This document shows, piece after piece, positions 35,801 through 43,616 of a stretch of DNA of 64,000 nt. The stretch is taken from NCBI GenBank assembly GCA_016794505.1, contig JAEUJZ010000023.1:256550-320549 (forward strand), read 5' to 3'. The notes under the pieces were generated by a model. It was given only the letters and a program-made list of their open reading frames with translations, made no database searches and was not told the origin of the DNA. The first letter of the stretch is position 1; each line of letters opens with the position of its first letter. Both the position numbers and the translations under genes were made by a program. Source of the stretch: Myxococcales bacterium (GTDB lineage Bacteria; Myxococcota_A; Polyangia; Palsa-1104; JAEUJZ01).

Positions 35801-36206
35801 GATGCGTTTTCTGCGCAGCGTGCCCCTGTTTGCCGAGATCCCTGGCGAAGATCTGCGCCTGGTCGCCGAGATCCTCGACACCGTCGAGCACCCAGCCGGC
35901 GAGGTCGTGTTTCGCAAAGGCGAGACCGGCGAAGACATGTACATCATCGCGCAAGGCAAGGTGGCGATCCGCGACGGCACCACCACCATTGCAACCCTGG
36001 GCGAGCGCGAGTTTTTCGGCGAGCTTTCGGTCATCGATCGCGAAGCGCGCAGCGCCGATGCCGTGGTCGTCGAGCCTGCCGAGCTTCTGCGCCTGCGGGC
36101 CGCCGACCTGGGCGAGCTAATGGCTCGTCGACCGCAGATTCAAGAGCAGATCTTGCTGGTTCTGGTACGTCGCCTGCGCGTGCTCAATGCCCGCGTCCGC
36201 ACCTGA
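32799..36206 (+). CDS. NTT-like transporter fused to HEAT repeats and a C-terminal cyclic-nucleotide-binding domain
   Basis: A 1135-aa fusion. Residues about 60-460 hold ten to twelve membrane helices of the NTT (ATP/ADP translocase) type. Residues about 490-960 are helical HEAT-like repeats (LLNYAEPALAVSLLRAGLKHPSAMVRMAVLETLSNHPEAP is the clearest block, shown here only as position 520-560). The last 130 residues are a cNMP-binding domain with VPLFAEIPGEDL, GEVVFRKGETGEDMYII and the phosphate-binding cassette FFGELSVIDREARSADA. NTT-HEAT and NTT-HEAT-cNMP proteins are known from surveys of free-living bacteria, but their substrate is unclear. The GTG start overlaps the upstream cyclase gene by 4 nt (GTGA), making a cyclase-receptor pair. 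Confidence 0.85.
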   Translation: MRGSDPSAARLPEAAPRPRGPSTSPLTQSGVLPGSLSTAVAGLSWQATRELEGASSAGSILARFLNLAEGEGQRALRVFSLIFTVSAALVFLKAVQGGIFLSAYPRTMIPWAFAAAALTIAPLSALLVTGAARMGPVRLAQWTLSGGAIASVLLRILLSAAVPGTPFVVYVVIEAISGLAVIQTWSVVSSTVDARSAKRILPLAGVGASIAWTLGGLLLSQLVSLIGVQGFLLVVPLLFALAILQIRRVARTDLRETPRSTRPPSLLAGWRDGFEFVLQVPLMRLCLLLSVLALLGEQLMEYQLLATARDRYGAQAAIAGFFGRFYGITSAVSLVLQLGLSSRILSRLGATQSLAITPVLTSLFAMFALIAPGFAPIVLMRANDRVLKGALWASAMEQAQTPLPVIRRTQARVLSRGVVAPLAYALTAVILATLLQGADPRLLSLLTMVVVLGMVALVMTRLQRAYVTALRRALDDRKLRLDDAELETHIDRHAAETIAHDLHGEDEGRALLAVELLNYAEPALAVSLLRAGLKHPSAMVRMAVLETLSNHPEAPLAPIATLLRDDPSAEVRRAAIRCLRTAHQAKTLGPVPAAPTHPEAAVLPQYIHDAQNDSDAQVRAESRVLAVLIHDGPASPSGEALVALLSDPEPHVVRTALSVLDARNGESEGILRAVARCLAQPPSLPSSASPTKDQAESDVQVRLAALQAIVCMRARSLLPNLAPLLEDPRTTEAAVTALLSWSSESLDLACQKIAAYRETPAAPSSRSLPEILAGSPSGQGLTRLLAHCDISVRERAIQTLSRHVQSGRLPPLSYITVEPVLLLDIAESFRYLSLLAGVARDDGTPDWDLAAEYAFLGGEIELRFRTVRQRVLRMLSLLHSRSLTSAVEIGLRRTQAGITRPPDKGDKEAQVAELLEMALPLDLARKVVPLFDKLSLRERLLAAEQVELLDHAAIDDPLAFIVGLDDEHLRVCALITYGQRAAARFPELYAKDAALIPVFERMRFLRSVPLFAEIPGEDLRLVAEILDTVEHPAGEVVFRKGETGEDMYIIAQGKVAIRDGTTTIATLGEREFFGELSVIDREARSADAVVVEPAELLRLRAADLGELMARRPQIQEQILLVLVRRLRVLNARVRT

Positions 36207-36235
36207 GCACGCCCCGATCGATCGCAGGCCTACAG

Positions 36236-37501
36236 CTAGGGCATGTGAAGCTCGCTGCGATAGATGCGAGTCTCGCGCTTCTGCGCTTCGTTCCACGCCC
36301 GCTCGCCGTTTTCAGGGTCATCGAGCGGCGACGAATAGTTGTACAAAACCAGCGTGCGCGGTCCGCTTCCGGCGTCTCCGGGGGCTTCGGCGGCAGGCGT
36401 CAAGAGCGACGGAAAACAGGTGTCGCCCCAGCCCGGTACATCGATCACGTGCCGCACCTGCAGACTGGCGCGATCGATCTGCCACAGCGCACAGCGCTTG
36501 GGCCGCGCGGAATAGTCGAGCTGATTGAGCGCGCTCTCGCCCACGGACCACGGCGCCGACGGATTGAGCGCGAAATATCCCGTCTCGGACAGGTTGCGCC
36601 GCGCGATCAGATAGATGCCATCGCGGTGACGAAAGACCAGCGGCGAGTCGTACTTTTTTGGATCGGTTGCGCAGCGCCACGACGCCAGATCCCCTGCAGC
36701 GGCCGTGCAGATCTTGCTGCCGAAGCCGCTCGCGTCTCCGGCTTCGTTGCGCACGACGGCGTACAGATCGCCGCGCTCGTCGAATTCAAAATCGGTCTCG
36801 GATCCTCCGCCTATTTGCACCGCAGGCTGTTCGCGCCGCAGCGGAAAAAACGTCCGCCCGTCATCGCTGCGCAAGAGCTCGATCGACAGCGGCAGGCCGG
36901 AAAAATCATAGATGCGTTCGCCATTGCGATACACGACAAGCCACGCGCTGCCGCGGCGCTCTTTGGCGCGCCATGGGATATACGGCTCGTCGGGGCGATA
37001 CAGGCTCTGGGGCATCGACCACTGCGCAGGGCCCAGGCGACGGCTCATCAGCATGCCCTTGGGCTCGAACGAAAGCGGACTCGTACCCAGCTTGGCCCAG
37101 TACAGATACAGTGCGCCGGCAAACGACAGAAAGCGTGGCTCGCGCAGATCGGCTCCGACGAAAAAGCGCGCCTCAAAGTCCCACGTCCGCTCGTCCCGTG
37201 ACGAGAACACAAACAGATACGTGTCTGCCGACGCGAAGTGATCTTTCGATAGCCGCGTCGCCAAGAACACGCGATCGCCATGCCGCACGACATCGAGGTT
37301 GTTGTTCGACTGCGCAGCGAGCTGATCGCGCAGCGTCGTGTACTCGCTGGGCAGGCCGGGGCCAGGCACGATGGCCCGCGTCTCGCCAACGTGTGGCACA
37401 GGCGCGCTCGGCTCGACGGGAACATCGGCGCAGCCAAGCGCAAGCAAGCTACACATGGCGCTCGTCATGAAGCGGGCAGGGCTGGGCGCAGATCTCGGCA
37501 T
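36236..37501 (-). CDS. Lipoprotein with predicted beta-propeller (glycosidase-like fold)
   Basis: A 421-aa exported protein. A short signal with lipobox LLALGC precedes a domain rich in beta strands and aromatic residues. Repeated blocks such as RVFLATRLSKDHF, YLFVFSSRDERTWDFE, LYLYWAKLGTSP, YDSPLVFRHRDGIYLIARR and TLVLYNYSSP are like those of five-bladed glycoside-hydrolase-type propellers (sialidase/GH43/GH130 fold). No catalytic residues can be named. The domain could bind or cleave glycans at the outer membrane. The gene is convergent with the NTT-HEAT-cNMP gene, with a 29-nt gap. Confidence 0.6.
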   Translation of the reverse strand: MPRSAPSPARFMTSAMCSLLALGCADVPVEPSAPVPHVGETRAIVPGPGLPSEYTTLRDQLAAQSNNNLDVVRHGDRVFLATRLSKDHFASADTYLFVFSSRDERTWDFEARFFVGADLREPRFLSFAGALYLYWAKLGTSPLSFEPKGMLMSRRLGPAQWSMPQSLYRPDEPYIPWRAKERRGSAWLVVYRNGERIYDFSGLPLSIELLRSDDGRTFFPLRREQPAVQIGGGSETDFEFDERGDLYAVVRNEAGDASGFGSKICTAAAGDLASWRCATDPKKYDSPLVFRHRDGIYLIARRNLSETGYFALNPSAPWSVGESALNQLDYSARPKRCALWQIDRASLQVRHVIDVPGWGDTCFPSLLTPAAEAPGDAGSGPRTLVLYNYSSPLDDPENGERAWNEAQKRETRIYRSELHMP

Positions 37502-37554
37502 GCCCCTGCCGTATCACGTTGTGCTGGGGCGGTCAGCCTGGCGATGAAACGGGG

Positions 37555-38010
37555 TCAGCGATCGGCGGGAGGGCGACGACCGCTGCGACGGAACTCGAAG
37601 TAGTCCGCGAGGATCTGGGCATGATCGAACGCAAGCGGGGGCAAGGTCTGTTCCGTGAACACGCGCACGTTCTTGGCGTCATCCGCCGCCTTGGGCTGTC
37701 CGTGCGCCCGTCCGATAAACACCGTCGAGATCGTATGCCCGCGCGGATCGCGATCGGGCCGCGAATACGAAAACAGCTGCTCGCGAATTTCGACGGAAAG
37801 TGAGGTCTCTTCCAGCGCCTCGCGCGCTGCGGCGTGGGCCAGCGACTCGCCGATGTCGACGAAGCCGCCCGGAATGGCCCAGCCCAGCGGCGGATGCCGA
37901 CGCTCGATCAACACAAACGCCGGCTCGTGCGGATGCGCCAGCGTGTGCGGGTGATCGACGAGCTCGATGATCGCGTCGACCGTACACAGCGGCGTCTTGG
38001 GGACAGGCAT
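37555..38010 (-). CDS. NUDIX hydrolase (ADP-ribose pyrophosphatase-like)
   Basis: A 151-aa enzyme of the NUDIX family, which cleaves nucleoside diphosphates linked to another moiety. The Nudix box is near residues 49-71: [20 protein letters not shown] followed by TSL. It keeps the metal-binding REALEE but has Ser in place of the usual Gly after it. The preceding GWAIPGG and the later [12 protein letters not shown] are typical of ADP-ribose pyrophosphatase-type members. It lies 6 nt after the secreted protein gene on the same strand. Confidence 0.88.
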   Translation of the reverse strand: MPVPKTPLCTVDAIIELVDHPHTLAHPHEPAFVLIERRHPPLGWAIPGGFVDIGESLAHAAAREALEETSLSVEIREQLFSYSRPDRDPRGHTISTVFIGRAHGQPKAADDAKNVRVFTEQTLPPLAFDHAQILADYFEFRRSGRRPPADR

Positions 38011-38016
38011 CGCCGG

Positions 38017-38925
38017 CTACTCTTTCTTGAGCTTGTTGCCCTTGAAGCGGAAGACCTCGCTGCCGTACTTCCACTCGGGAGCCTTGGACGCGCCCTTCGG
38101 ACCGGGATCGCCTTCGAACTCGGGGAACGCGTCGGGGTGATCTTCAAAGACCTTCTTGCGATCGCCCTTGAGCTTCTTAGCCCACTTCTCGCGCGGCACA
38201 CCACCGTCGCTGCCACCCGCCGGTTTCTTGGTCTCTTCCGGTTTCTTGGTCTCTTCCGGTTTCTTGGTCTCGTCCGGCTTGGCGACGCTGTCCGTCACCT
38301 TGCTCTTGGCGGCTTCGCACTCTTGCAAGTCTTCCTTGAGCGGTCGCAGCTTGCCGGCGGTCAGCTCATACGGCATCGAAAGATCGACGCCCGCACCTTC
38401 GGCTTCTTTGAATGCCGCCACGCAGGCTGTGATCGCATCACCCAGCGCTTTGCCGTCGGGCTTGGCCTGCGAGGCCACGTCCGCCACCGCCTTCACCGAG
38501 CTACGCAGCTTGGCGACCTTGGGGGCCAGCGCCACCTTGCCCTTTAGCACCTTGATGGCCTGCGCATAGTGCCCACGGGCCCAGTGAACGCGTGGGTCGC
38601 TTGGCGCGCGGTTCATAAGCTCGGTCGCTTGCGCGATCTTGGCATCGACCTCTGCGGGCTTGTCCGACTCGATCAGCTTCTCGGCTTCCCGCAAGAGCTT
38701 CTTGGCATCGTGCATCGCCACCTCGCCCGGAGGCGCGCCTTTGGGAAGCTCTCCGTCGCAGCCAGGCAGATCGGCGATGCGGTTGGTCTTGCGCCAATTT
38801 TCGATCAGACCGCAGCCACGTTCGCTGTCGTGCCACCACTCCGACGCGTGAACCGGGGCGCTGGCGAGCAAGAGCCCAAGCATGGACCCTAGGGCAGGGA
38901 GGGAGACAATAGGAAGCCTTACCAT
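38017..38925 (-). CDS. Secreted protein of unknown function with helical domain and PEETKK repeats
   Basis: A 302-aa exported protein: a signal peptide (LGSMLGLLLASAPVHA), then a mature start with two Cys (RGCGLIENWRK, LPGCDGE). A mostly helical region (about 70-200) follows that may be TPR-like (AIKVLKGKVALAPKVAKLRSS). Next come three tandem PEETKK-type hexapeptides and a Lys-rich C-terminus. No known family is recognised. The repeats come from 18-bp DNA repeats. The start has no clear ribosome-binding site; a Met 14 residues further in is an alternative. It may be cotranscribed with the NUDIX gene downstream. Confidence 0.6.
   Translation of the reverse strand: MVRLPIVSLPALGSMLGLLLASAPVHASEWWHDSERGCGLIENWRKTNRIADLPGCDGELPKGAPPGEVAMHDAKKLLREAEKLIESDKPAEVDAKIAQATELMNRAPSDPRVHWARGHYAQAIKVLKGKVALAPKVAKLRSSVKAVADVASQAKPDGKALGDAITACVAAFKEAEGAGVDLSMPYELTAGKLRPLKEDLQECEAAKSKVTDSVAKPDETKKPEETKKPEETKKPAGGSDGGVPREKWAKKLKGDRKKVFEDHPDAFPEFEGDPGPKGASKAPEWKYGSEVFRFKGNKLKKE
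38221..38274 (-). repeat. Three 18-bp tandem repeats inside a gene
   Basis: Three contiguous 18-bp units (38221-38238, 38239-38256, 38257-38274) are identical except for one base in the last. They encode the Pro-Glu-Glu-Thr-Lys-Lys hexapeptide in the secreted protein on the minus strand. Copy number could vary without a frameshift. Confidence 0.8.
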
Positions 38926-39075
38926 AGCTTACTAACAGACCACGACCGTCCCGCCGCGGTCAAGAGGTCGGCAAGCGCTCGCCCCCTGTTTTGCTGAGCG
39001 AGGGCAGACACCCGCCCGAACCGATGCCAGACACCCGGTCTGGTCCCTATCTGTTTCTGTAGTTTAGAGCCGCGC

Positions 39076-40473
39076 TTAGTGTGAGGCGTCGCCGCGATCG
39101 CGCCGGCCCCCCCAGCCCTGCACCAAGCGCTGCAGCCGGCTGTATAGAGGCACTGCGGGCTCAACCAGGGCCGCAGAATGTGGCGGGGCTTGATCGGTTC
39201 GCAGCGCGCGACGGCGCTCGATCTGCATACGGCGCGGTGCCTTCTTCGTCGGGTGGAGCTCTGCTTGGCCGGCGGCAGCGGCGCTCGGGGATGCCGGATA
39301 TGCAACCGCCTGAGCCGAGGACGAAGGCAGGGGATCCAGCGGCCCATCCCAGCACGGACCAAAGTTGGGCAGCGCCATATCGGCAAATGGCTCGTCGGGT
39401 ACGCGCGGCAAAAGGGCCAGAAGCTCGGCGCGCACTTCATACGCACTGGCGGGACGATCCACCGGGCGACGGGCAATCAGGCAAACCATCAGCGCCTCAA
39501 GCGCCGCCGGCAAGCGCCCACGAAGCTGCGGCAGGATGTCCGATGGACGTCGCCGCGGAGCCGCCAGGTGCGAATTCATCATCACCGCTTGATTCGACGC
39601 AGGGAACGGCAGATCGCCGAGCATCATCTGCCACATCAGCATGCCCAGCGAGTACAGATCCGAGCGGCCATCGACTGGTTCGTTGGCCAAGGTCTCAGGT
39701 GAGATAAAAGCCGGCGTGCCCAAGACATCCGACGGGCGCGTGGCGGGGCCGCGCAGGCGAGCGACGCCAAAGTCGACGACCTTGACCAGATCCTCGGCCC
39801 GCGACGACGGCTGCTTCACAAGCAAGATGTTGTCCGGCTTGATGTCGCGATGCACGATGCCCAGCGCGTGCGCTTCTCCCAACGCGGCGCAGACCTGGGC
39901 CAGGATATGGAGCGTCCGGCGCGGTGACAGCACCCCCCGCATCAGCAGGGATGCGAGGTTCTTTCCTTCGATCAGCTCCATCACCAGATAGGGCAGCCCT
40001 CCCGAGAGCGCTCGTGGAGCCGCGCTGCGTGGACGGGTCGGCTCGGACGTCGCAGAGGAGGCCACTTCCACGATCGGCGTGACCGCGAAGTCATACAGCC
40101 GCACGACATGCGGACTGCGAAGCTCGGCGATCATGCGCGCCTCTTGCAGGAAGCGCTCGCGCATGCGGGCATCCAGCAGCGCAGAGTGATGCAGAATTTT
40201 TACGGCGACACGCAGGCCGGTGTCGGTCTCTTCCGCTTCGTAGACCGAGCCAAATCCACCGCTGCCCAGACAGCGCAGAACTCGATAGCGCTCGCCTAAA
40301 AAGCCAGGATCGACCCGTCCAGCATCGGGCGGGACCGCGGCGCCCATGCGCGGATCGGGGGCCGGCGGCGGCTCGGACGGAAGCTGCTGCAGCGAAACCC
40401 CCAGCGCGGCCGCACAGCGAATGCAAAAGCGCGCGTCTTCTTCATTCGGGTAGTAACAAGACGGGCAGTCCAC
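39076..40473 (-). CDS. Ser/Thr protein kinase with N-terminal zinc ribbon
   Basis: A 465-aa kinase. The first 20 residues are a zinc ribbon (C3, C6, C17, C20: CPSC and CIRC), then a Pro-rich linker. The catalytic domain (about 62-350) has GSGGFG at 70-75, Lys92, HRDIKPDN at 208-215 and DFG at 234-236 with TPAFISPE after it, so it should be active. A Ser/Pro insert at about 138-156 splits the N-lobe. The Arg-rich C-terminal tail lacks a transmembrane segment, so the kinase is probably cytosolic. A GTG start is taken because the zinc ribbon begins there; the frame further upstream is antisense of the L,D-transpeptidase gene. Confidence 0.9.
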   Translation of the reverse strand: MDCPSCYYPNEEDARFCIRCAAALGVSLQQLPSEPPPAPDPRMGAAVPPDAGRVDPGFLGERYRVLRCLGSGGFGSVYEAEETDTGLRVAVKILHHSALLDARMRERFLQEARMIAELRSPHVVRLYDFAVTPIVEVASSATSEPTRPRSAAPRALSGGLPYLVMELIEGKNLASLLMRGVLSPRRTLHILAQVCAALGEAHALGIVHRDIKPDNILLVKQPSSRAEDLVKVVDFGVARLRGPATRPSDVLGTPAFISPETLANEPVDGRSDLYSLGMLMWQMMLGDLPFPASNQAVMMNSHLAAPRRRPSDILPQLRGRLPAALEALMVCLIARRPVDRPASAYEVRAELLALLPRVPDEPFADMALPNFGPCWDGPLDPLPSSSAQAVAYPASPSAAAAGQAELHPTKKAPRRMQIERRRALRTDQAPPHSAALVEPAVPLYSRLQRLVQGWGGRRDRGDASH

Positions 40474-40547
40474 AGACGCAGCGTAACAGCGCCAAGCGAC
40501 GTGACAATTTTTGTCTCTGACCGCAGGCTGCGCGCAGCGGGACCTGC

Positions 40548-41453
40548 CTAAGGAGCGTTCTTTCGCACCGGCAGCGACGACGGTGCAAGCGACGACGGTG
40601 CAAGCAGCGACAAGAGCAGCTCGTTGGGAAGCTTCCAGCGTCGCCCCGCATCGGCTTTTGCCGGTCGCGGCAACAAGAGGAACAGCGGTCGCTTCGCCGG
40701 ATCGAGAAAGCGCAGCACGTGCAAAAGATCCGCCTCTGCCAACGCGGTGCAGCCCGCGGTTCCCGCTCCGGGAGGCGGCGCGACGTGCAGAAAGATGCAG
40801 CTTCCAGCGCCTCGCCGCGGACGCTCGCCCGCAGAAGCGCTGCCCGGCGCCAGCAAGCGGTTGTAGTCGATCGGCACCAGGAACTTGTAGTGCTCCGTGC
40901 CAAGCCGCAGGCGCTCGGCAGACTGCCACGGCTCGGGCCCAGCGGCAGCCTGTGCCTGGGTTAGCTGGTTGTATTGATCCGATGCCACATCGTCGACGCA
41001 GCGATCGCGATCCGTGATGGCGCGATACGAAAGCCGCACCTCCGACGGCGCCTGCGCGGCATAGCCCCACAGATCGCCCAGCACAAACAGACCCACAGGC
41101 GAGCGGCCATCGCCCTCGCGCTTGCGTGGACCCGAAAGGGCATCGCGATCCTCGATCGCACGATCGCTGCGCCAAGCGGCACCCGCCCGGCCGATCCAGG
41201 CGGGCCGCGACGGTCCTTTGGGCTGAAACGGCTGGCCAGTCTGCTCGCGTGCATAAAGCTGCAGTGTGCCTTGCGAGCTATCCCAGCTTGGCGTCTCGAC
41301 CACGACGACCTGCAGGGACTGCGCAAGCAACGCGGCTTCTTCCGAGCGCTCTGTCTTTTTCGCAGGCGGCGCGAGCTCTTCGCCCGCCACAGCCACTCCC
41401 AGCAAAAACAGCGACGAAAAGAGGCCTGCCCAAACGAAGGGTGCCGACCTCAA
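40548..41453 (-). CDS. L,D-transpeptidase (YkuD-like/YafK type)
   Basis: A 301-aa exported protein. The signal (FVWAGLFSSLFLLGVAVAG) is followed by a YkuD-type catalytic domain. Motifs are SPVGLFVLGD (substrate side) and the active-site stretch SCIFLHVAPPPGAGTAGCTAL, with His and the nucleophilic Cys in the expected order. L,D-transpeptidases cross-link peptidoglycan or attach proteins to it; the YafK type may instead hydrolyse. The start is a TTG immediately after the stop of the upstream gene, so it is not certain. A 15-bp direct repeat gives a duplicated LAPSS near the C-terminus. Confidence 0.85.
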   Translation of the reverse strand: MRSAPFVWAGLFSSLFLLGVAVAGEELAPPAKKTERSEEAALLAQSLQVVVVETPSWDSSQGTLQLYAREQTGQPFQPKGPSRPAWIGRAGAAWRSDRAIEDRDALSGPRKREGDGRSPVGLFVLGDLWGYAAQAPSEVRLSYRAITDRDRCVDDVASDQYNQLTQAQAAAGPEPWQSAERLRLGTEHYKFLVPIDYNRLLAPGSASAGERPRRGAGSCIFLHVAPPPGAGTAGCTALAEADLLHVLRFLDPAKRPLFLLLPRPAKADAGRRWKLPNELLLSLLAPSSLAPSSLPVRKNAP

Positions 41454-41804
41454 CTAGCTCAGGTCTTCTGGAGCCAGCGACTTGCGCGCCGTGTTGGCGG
41501 CTCGCGCCAGACGCAGCGACTTGCGATACAGATCGCCGGCCTGCTCGCTGTCGCCGCGCGCCAGATACAGATCGCCCAGCCGGATGTAACAAGCCGCCAT
41601 GCCAAACAGATCGCCGAGCTTTTCCTTGCGCGCCAAGATGCGGCGATAACGACGCTCTTCTTGCTGCGGACTCGCGCTTACTTCATCGGACGAGACGGCC
41701 AGCGCAAGCTCGCCGCTGACCTCGGGTCCCATGGGCTCGGCGCGACGCTCGCGGCCATGGCCAGAGTCCGAGAAGGAAGGACCAAACAACGACTGTTGGG
41801 GCAT
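41454..41804 (-). CDS. Small TPR-like protein
   Basis: A 116-aa soluble protein without a signal peptide. Residues about 55-105 form a TPR-like helix pair (LGDLFGMAACYIRLGDLYLARGD, EQAGDLYRKSLRLAR), a protein-interaction module. No catalytic motif is present. The stop codon abuts the TTG start of the L,D-transpeptidase gene, so the two are presumably cotranscribed. The start is unsure: a TTG at 41840 in the same frame is also possible and would add 12 residues. Confidence 0.6.
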   Translation of the reverse strand: MPQQSLFGPSFSDSGHGRERRAEPMGPEVSGELALAVSSDEVSASPQQEERRYRRILARKEKLGDLFGMAACYIRLGDLYLARGDSEQAGDLYRKSLRLARAANTARKSLAPEDLS

Positions 41805-41864
41805 ACCTGTTTGGCTATCATCCGCTCCTTCGTGCAGCAAATTTTTCGCTGCCCGGCGCGGCCT

Positions 41865-42992
41865 TCAGGCGCGTGGATGATGCTTCTTGTACACGCGTCG
41901 CAGCGTCGGAGCTTCCATGTGCGTATAGATCTGCGTGCTGCTGATGTCGGCATGTCCCAGCATCGCTTGCACAGCCCGCAGATCGGCTCCGCGATTCACA
42001 AGGTGCGTGGCAAACGTGTGGCGCAGCACGTGCGGATGCGCCGCGGCGCGCAGACCAGCGGCCCGCGCATACGTCGTGATCAGCTTCCAAAATCCTTGGC
42101 GCGTCATCGCCTGCCCGCGATGGGTGATGAACAGCGCCGCATGCGCTCGCCCATGCAACAGGCTCGGCCGCGCTTCGGTCAGATAGCGGGTGATCGCCTG
42201 GCGCGCCATACCGCCCAGCGGAACGATGCGCGTCTTCTGTCCTTTTCCGACGGTGCGCAGGTACTCGGGATGCACATCGTCGCAGCGCAGCGAGATCAGC
42301 TCGGACACGCGCAGGCCGGTGCTGTACAGAAGCTCTAGCATCGCCGCATCGCGCAGGCCGCGCGGCGTCTTGGTGTCGGGAGCCCGCAGAAGCGCCTCGA
42401 TGTCCTCACTCGAAAGTGCCTTGGGCAAGGGGCGACCCAGGCGCGGCAGCGTGACCTCTTGGGCAAAGTCGCGCTCGATCCAGTTTTCGCTGCGCAGGTA
42501 TCGCGACAGACCGCGCAGCGCCACCAGCATGCGCGCCTGCGATCGCACGCTGAGCTCGGCCTGCCCCAAGCCCACCGCATACGCCAGAGCGTGCCGACCG
42601 TCGAGACGCCGTGCGTCCTCTGCCGCCGCCGCGTCGTAGGTCTGGACGAAGTCGGCAAAGCGGGCCAGATCGCGGGCATAGGCCAGGATCGAGTTGCGCG
42701 ACAGCCCGCGCTCAAGCCGCAGCGAATCCAGGTACGCATCCGTCGCCAGCGAAAGAGGCAGCGCCTGTCCGCGCAGCGGCGCGCTGGATCCCGCGCCCCC
42801 TTCCGGCACAAACGCGGCCTTCACCGCAACCGCCGCGCGGGCCTGGGTCTTCGTAGCGGATGCCTTGGGTTTCGCCGTCGTTGATACGGTCGGCGGGGGA
42901 ACTTTTTTGCGGCGCAGCGCCATCTCCTTTGCTGCCTGTTTCAGACGATCCTGGGCGTTGGTTCCGTCGGACGGCTCGGCCCGCAGGACCAC
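41865..42992 (-). CDS. xerD: Tyrosine recombinase, XerD-like
   Basis: A 375-aa site-specific recombinase. The SAM-like core-binding domain (about 80-165) contains YLDSLRLERGLSRNSILAYARDL. The catalytic domain has the expected R-K-H-R-H-Y set: TGLRVSEL, KGQKTRIVPLG, HVLRHTFATHL, LGHADISSTQIYTH, with Tyr356 as nucleophile. XerD with XerC resolves chromosome dimers at dif. No mobile element is around it, so a chromosomal role is likely. A 75-residue Lys/Ala-rich N-terminal extension is unusual, and the GTG start has no ribosome-binding site, so the true start may be further in. The symbol is by similarity. Confidence 0.85.
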   Translation of the reverse strand: MVLRAEPSDGTNAQDRLKQAAKEMALRRKKVPPPTVSTTAKPKASATKTQARAAVAVKAAFVPEGGAGSSAPLRGQALPLSLATDAYLDSLRLERGLSRNSILAYARDLARFADFVQTYDAAAAEDARRLDGRHALAYAVGLGQAELSVRSQARMLVALRGLSRYLRSENWIERDFAQEVTLPRLGRPLPKALSSEDIEALLRAPDTKTPRGLRDAAMLELLYSTGLRVSELISLRCDDVHPEYLRTVGKGQKTRIVPLGGMARQAITRYLTEARPSLLHGRAHAALFITHRGQAMTRQGFWKLITTYARAAGLRAAAHPHVLRHTFATHLVNRGADLRAVQAMLGHADISSTQIYTHMEAPTLRRVYKKHHPRA

Positions 42993-43150
42993 GAGGCGCG
43001 TTGACAGGCCGCGCCGCAGCGTGGTACGGAAAACCGCACCATTTAATCACCAGGCGCATCAGGCCATGCAAGCCGGTAAGGACCCCGAAGATGGGCACAT
43101 CCCCATCCAGCTCTGGCAGGCCCGCCCGAGAACCCAAGGAGCACACCACC

Positions 43151-43504
43151 ATGGCTGGAATTCCGACGTCCGCTTCTGACTTGTTCGACAACATCCTGCC
43201 TGCGTCGATCGCCAAGAACCCCGCGGCCGCTCAGCAGGTAGGCGCGGTGTACGTATTTAAGATCAGCGGCGAGGGCGGCGGCGAGTGGACCGTCGATCTC
43301 AAGTCCTCGCCTCCCGGCATCAGCAAGGGCGTCAAGGACCAGGGCGTCGAGTGTACGATCGAAGTCACCAACGCCGACTTCGTATCGATGCTGCAGAACC
43401 CGAACCTGGGCATGCAGCTTTTCATGCAGGGCAAGCTGCGCGTCAGCGGCAATCCGATGCTGGCGATGAAGCTGCAGAACCTGTTCAAGCTGAGCGCGGT
43501 CTAG
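43151..43504 (+). CDS. SCP2 sterol-carrier-like domain protein
   Basis: A 117-aa single-domain protein of the SCP2/sterol-carrier family, which forms a hydrophobic tunnel for lipids or acyl-CoA. Family features are VYVFKISGEGGGEWTVDLK, VECTIEVTNADFVSML and NLGMQLFMQGKLRVSGNPMLAMKLQNLF. AAGGAG lies 9-14 nt before the ATG; the longer frame upstream is not coding. The racemase-like gene starts 112 nt downstream on the same strand, so a shared role in branched fatty-acyl or sterol metabolism is plausible. Confidence 0.9.
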   Translation: MAGIPTSASDLFDNILPASIAKNPAAAQQVGAVYVFKISGEGGGEWTVDLKSSPPGISKGVKDQGVECTIEVTNADFVSMLQNPNLGMQLFMQGKLRVSGNPMLAMKLQNLFKLSAV

Positions 43505-43616
43505 GCACGTCGTACCGTCTGCTACCGCTCACCCAAAGCAGACTGCCCTACACGCTGTCTCTGCCGATCGCTAGACCCTCGCTGCGACGGCATCCCCTCG
43601 GTTCTGGACATTCCCC

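Noticed and set aside
40474..41175. Long N-terminal extension of the zinc-ribbon kinase frame
   Set aside because: It runs through the L,D-transpeptidase gene on the same strand in another frame and is of noise composition; the zinc ribbon marks the natural start.
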